From contig NZ_CP031311.1 in the NCBI RefSeq assembly GCF_004799685.1, positions 558,001 through 622,000 of the forward strand: a DNA stretch of 64,000 nucleotides, given 5' to 3'. Made by a program: the position numbers and the translations under genes. How positions within the stretch are numbered: the stretch's first letter is position 1; each line of letters starts with the position of its first letter. Shown here one piece after another: positions 63,519 through 64,000 of the stretch. Below the pieces are notes generated by a model. That model made no database searches. It saw nothing but the letters and a program-made list of their open reading frames with translations, and had not been told where the DNA came from. The DNA comes from Halobellus limi. GTDB taxonomy: Archaea > Halobacteriota > Halobacteria > Halobacteriales > Haloferacaceae.

Positions 63519-64000
63519 ATGTCCGAAGAAGACGCCGAGAACGAAGCCGAGATCGAGTCGCTCGAAGACATCAGCGGCGTCGGCCCCTCGAAGGCCGACG
63601 CGCTGCGCGAGGCCGGCTACGAGAGCGTCGCCGACGTGAAGGCGGCCAGCCAGTCGGAACTCGCAGACGTCGACGGCGTCGGCAACGCGCTCGCGGCCCG
63701 TATCAAGGCCGACGTGGGCGGACTCGAGGTCTCAGAGGAGACCGAGGCCGAAGTCGAAGACGAGACCGAGGAGGAGGCCGACGAGGACGTCGAGACGGAA
63801 CTCCGTCCCCGCGGCCACGCCGACAAGACGCCCGAACTCGACGACGAGACCGCGCGCGCCCTCGGTCAGAAGCACCGAGAGGGAAAGCCCGCGTTCCGTC
63901 GACAGAAGTACCACGCGAAGAAACGCGTGCCCGAATCCTGGCGGAAGCCCCGCGGCAACCTCTCGAAGCAGCGCCGCGGCATCAAAGGAAAGGGCGACAT
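63519..64000 (+). CDS. rpl32e: 50S ribosomal protein L32e, N-terminal part (cut by window end)
   Basis: At least 160 residues. An N-terminal helix-hairpin-helix domain ([37 protein letters not shown]) and an acidic linker precede the L32e core start ([21 protein letters not shown]). The HhH extension is a halophilic feature of L32e. The reading frame is open to the last base of the window, so the C-terminus is outside. L19e, L18 and S5 would be expected next by operon order. Confidence 0.95.
   Translation, partial: MSEEDAENEAEIESLEDISGVGPSKADALREAGYESVADVKAASQSELADVDGVGNALAARIKADVGGLEVSEETEAEVEDETEEEADEDVETELRPRGHADKTPELDDETARALGQKHREGKPAFRRQKYHAKKRVPESWRKPRGNLSKQRRGIKGKGD

Overview
The window comes from a halophilic archaeon (class Halobacteria). 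It is GC-rich, its predicted proteins are strongly acidic, and many genes start almost at their transcription start 24-30 bp below an A/T-rich TATA element. It carries archaeal-only features: an S10/spc-type ribosomal operon with S4e, L32e and RNase P component 1, SPVIG-type archaeal pilins, and a surface glycoprotein with a PGF-CTERM tail. The genus cannot be fixed from this sequence alone.

1-19.2 kb is a cobalamin (corrin ring) locus. A minus-strand operon running leftward from 18247 encodes CbiT, CbiL, CbiF, CbiG, two CbiH paralogues, a three-cysteine ferredoxin, a LAGLIDADG-like protein of unknown role, CbiX with an Fe-S tail, and a DUF3209 protein. A second minus-strand set holds CobN, CbiC and CbiE, with a CbiX-like protein beyond. 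The plus strand carries the ChlI/ChlD-type chelatase motor, the CbtB/CbtA cobalt transporter and a thioredoxin-like [2Fe-2S] ferredoxin. Genes for both early (CbiX) and late (CobN plus motor) cobalt insertion are therefore side by side. A winged-helix regulator diverges from the cbiT operon, across an 8-bp-arm palindrome.

19.2-44.4 kb is mostly core and membrane genes: two paired membrane proteins, DoxX proteins, threonine aldolase, a CDF transporter, a phosphodiesterase, a PiT phosphate transporter, a CNNM/CorC protein, a glutaredoxin-like plus cysteine-free peroxiredoxin-like pair, Sua5, an orphan Cas4-like protein, SlyD, a Tat lipoprotein, an MFS carrier, a histidine kinase, tRNA-Pro with repeated 3' fragments, an SLC13 carrier, a Ski2-like helicase, a site-2 protease and a CinA-type protein.

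44.4-53.6 kb is more variable: two tandem pilins, a mosaic surface glycoprotein, small CBS and thiamine-binding-type proteins, an AI-2E-type transporter, a YIP1-type protein, and an A/T-rich nuclease gene lying between two copies of a 28-bp repeat next to tRNA-Gly.

53.8-64 kb is the ribosomal protein operon in standard archaeal order (SPOUT methylase, L3, L4, L23, L2, S19, L22, S3, L29, Rnp1, S17, L14, L24, S4e, L5, S14, S8, L6, L32e), cut off by the window end. L3 is split by a one-base deletion in a C run. No rRNA, CRISPR array or transposase gene was seen.
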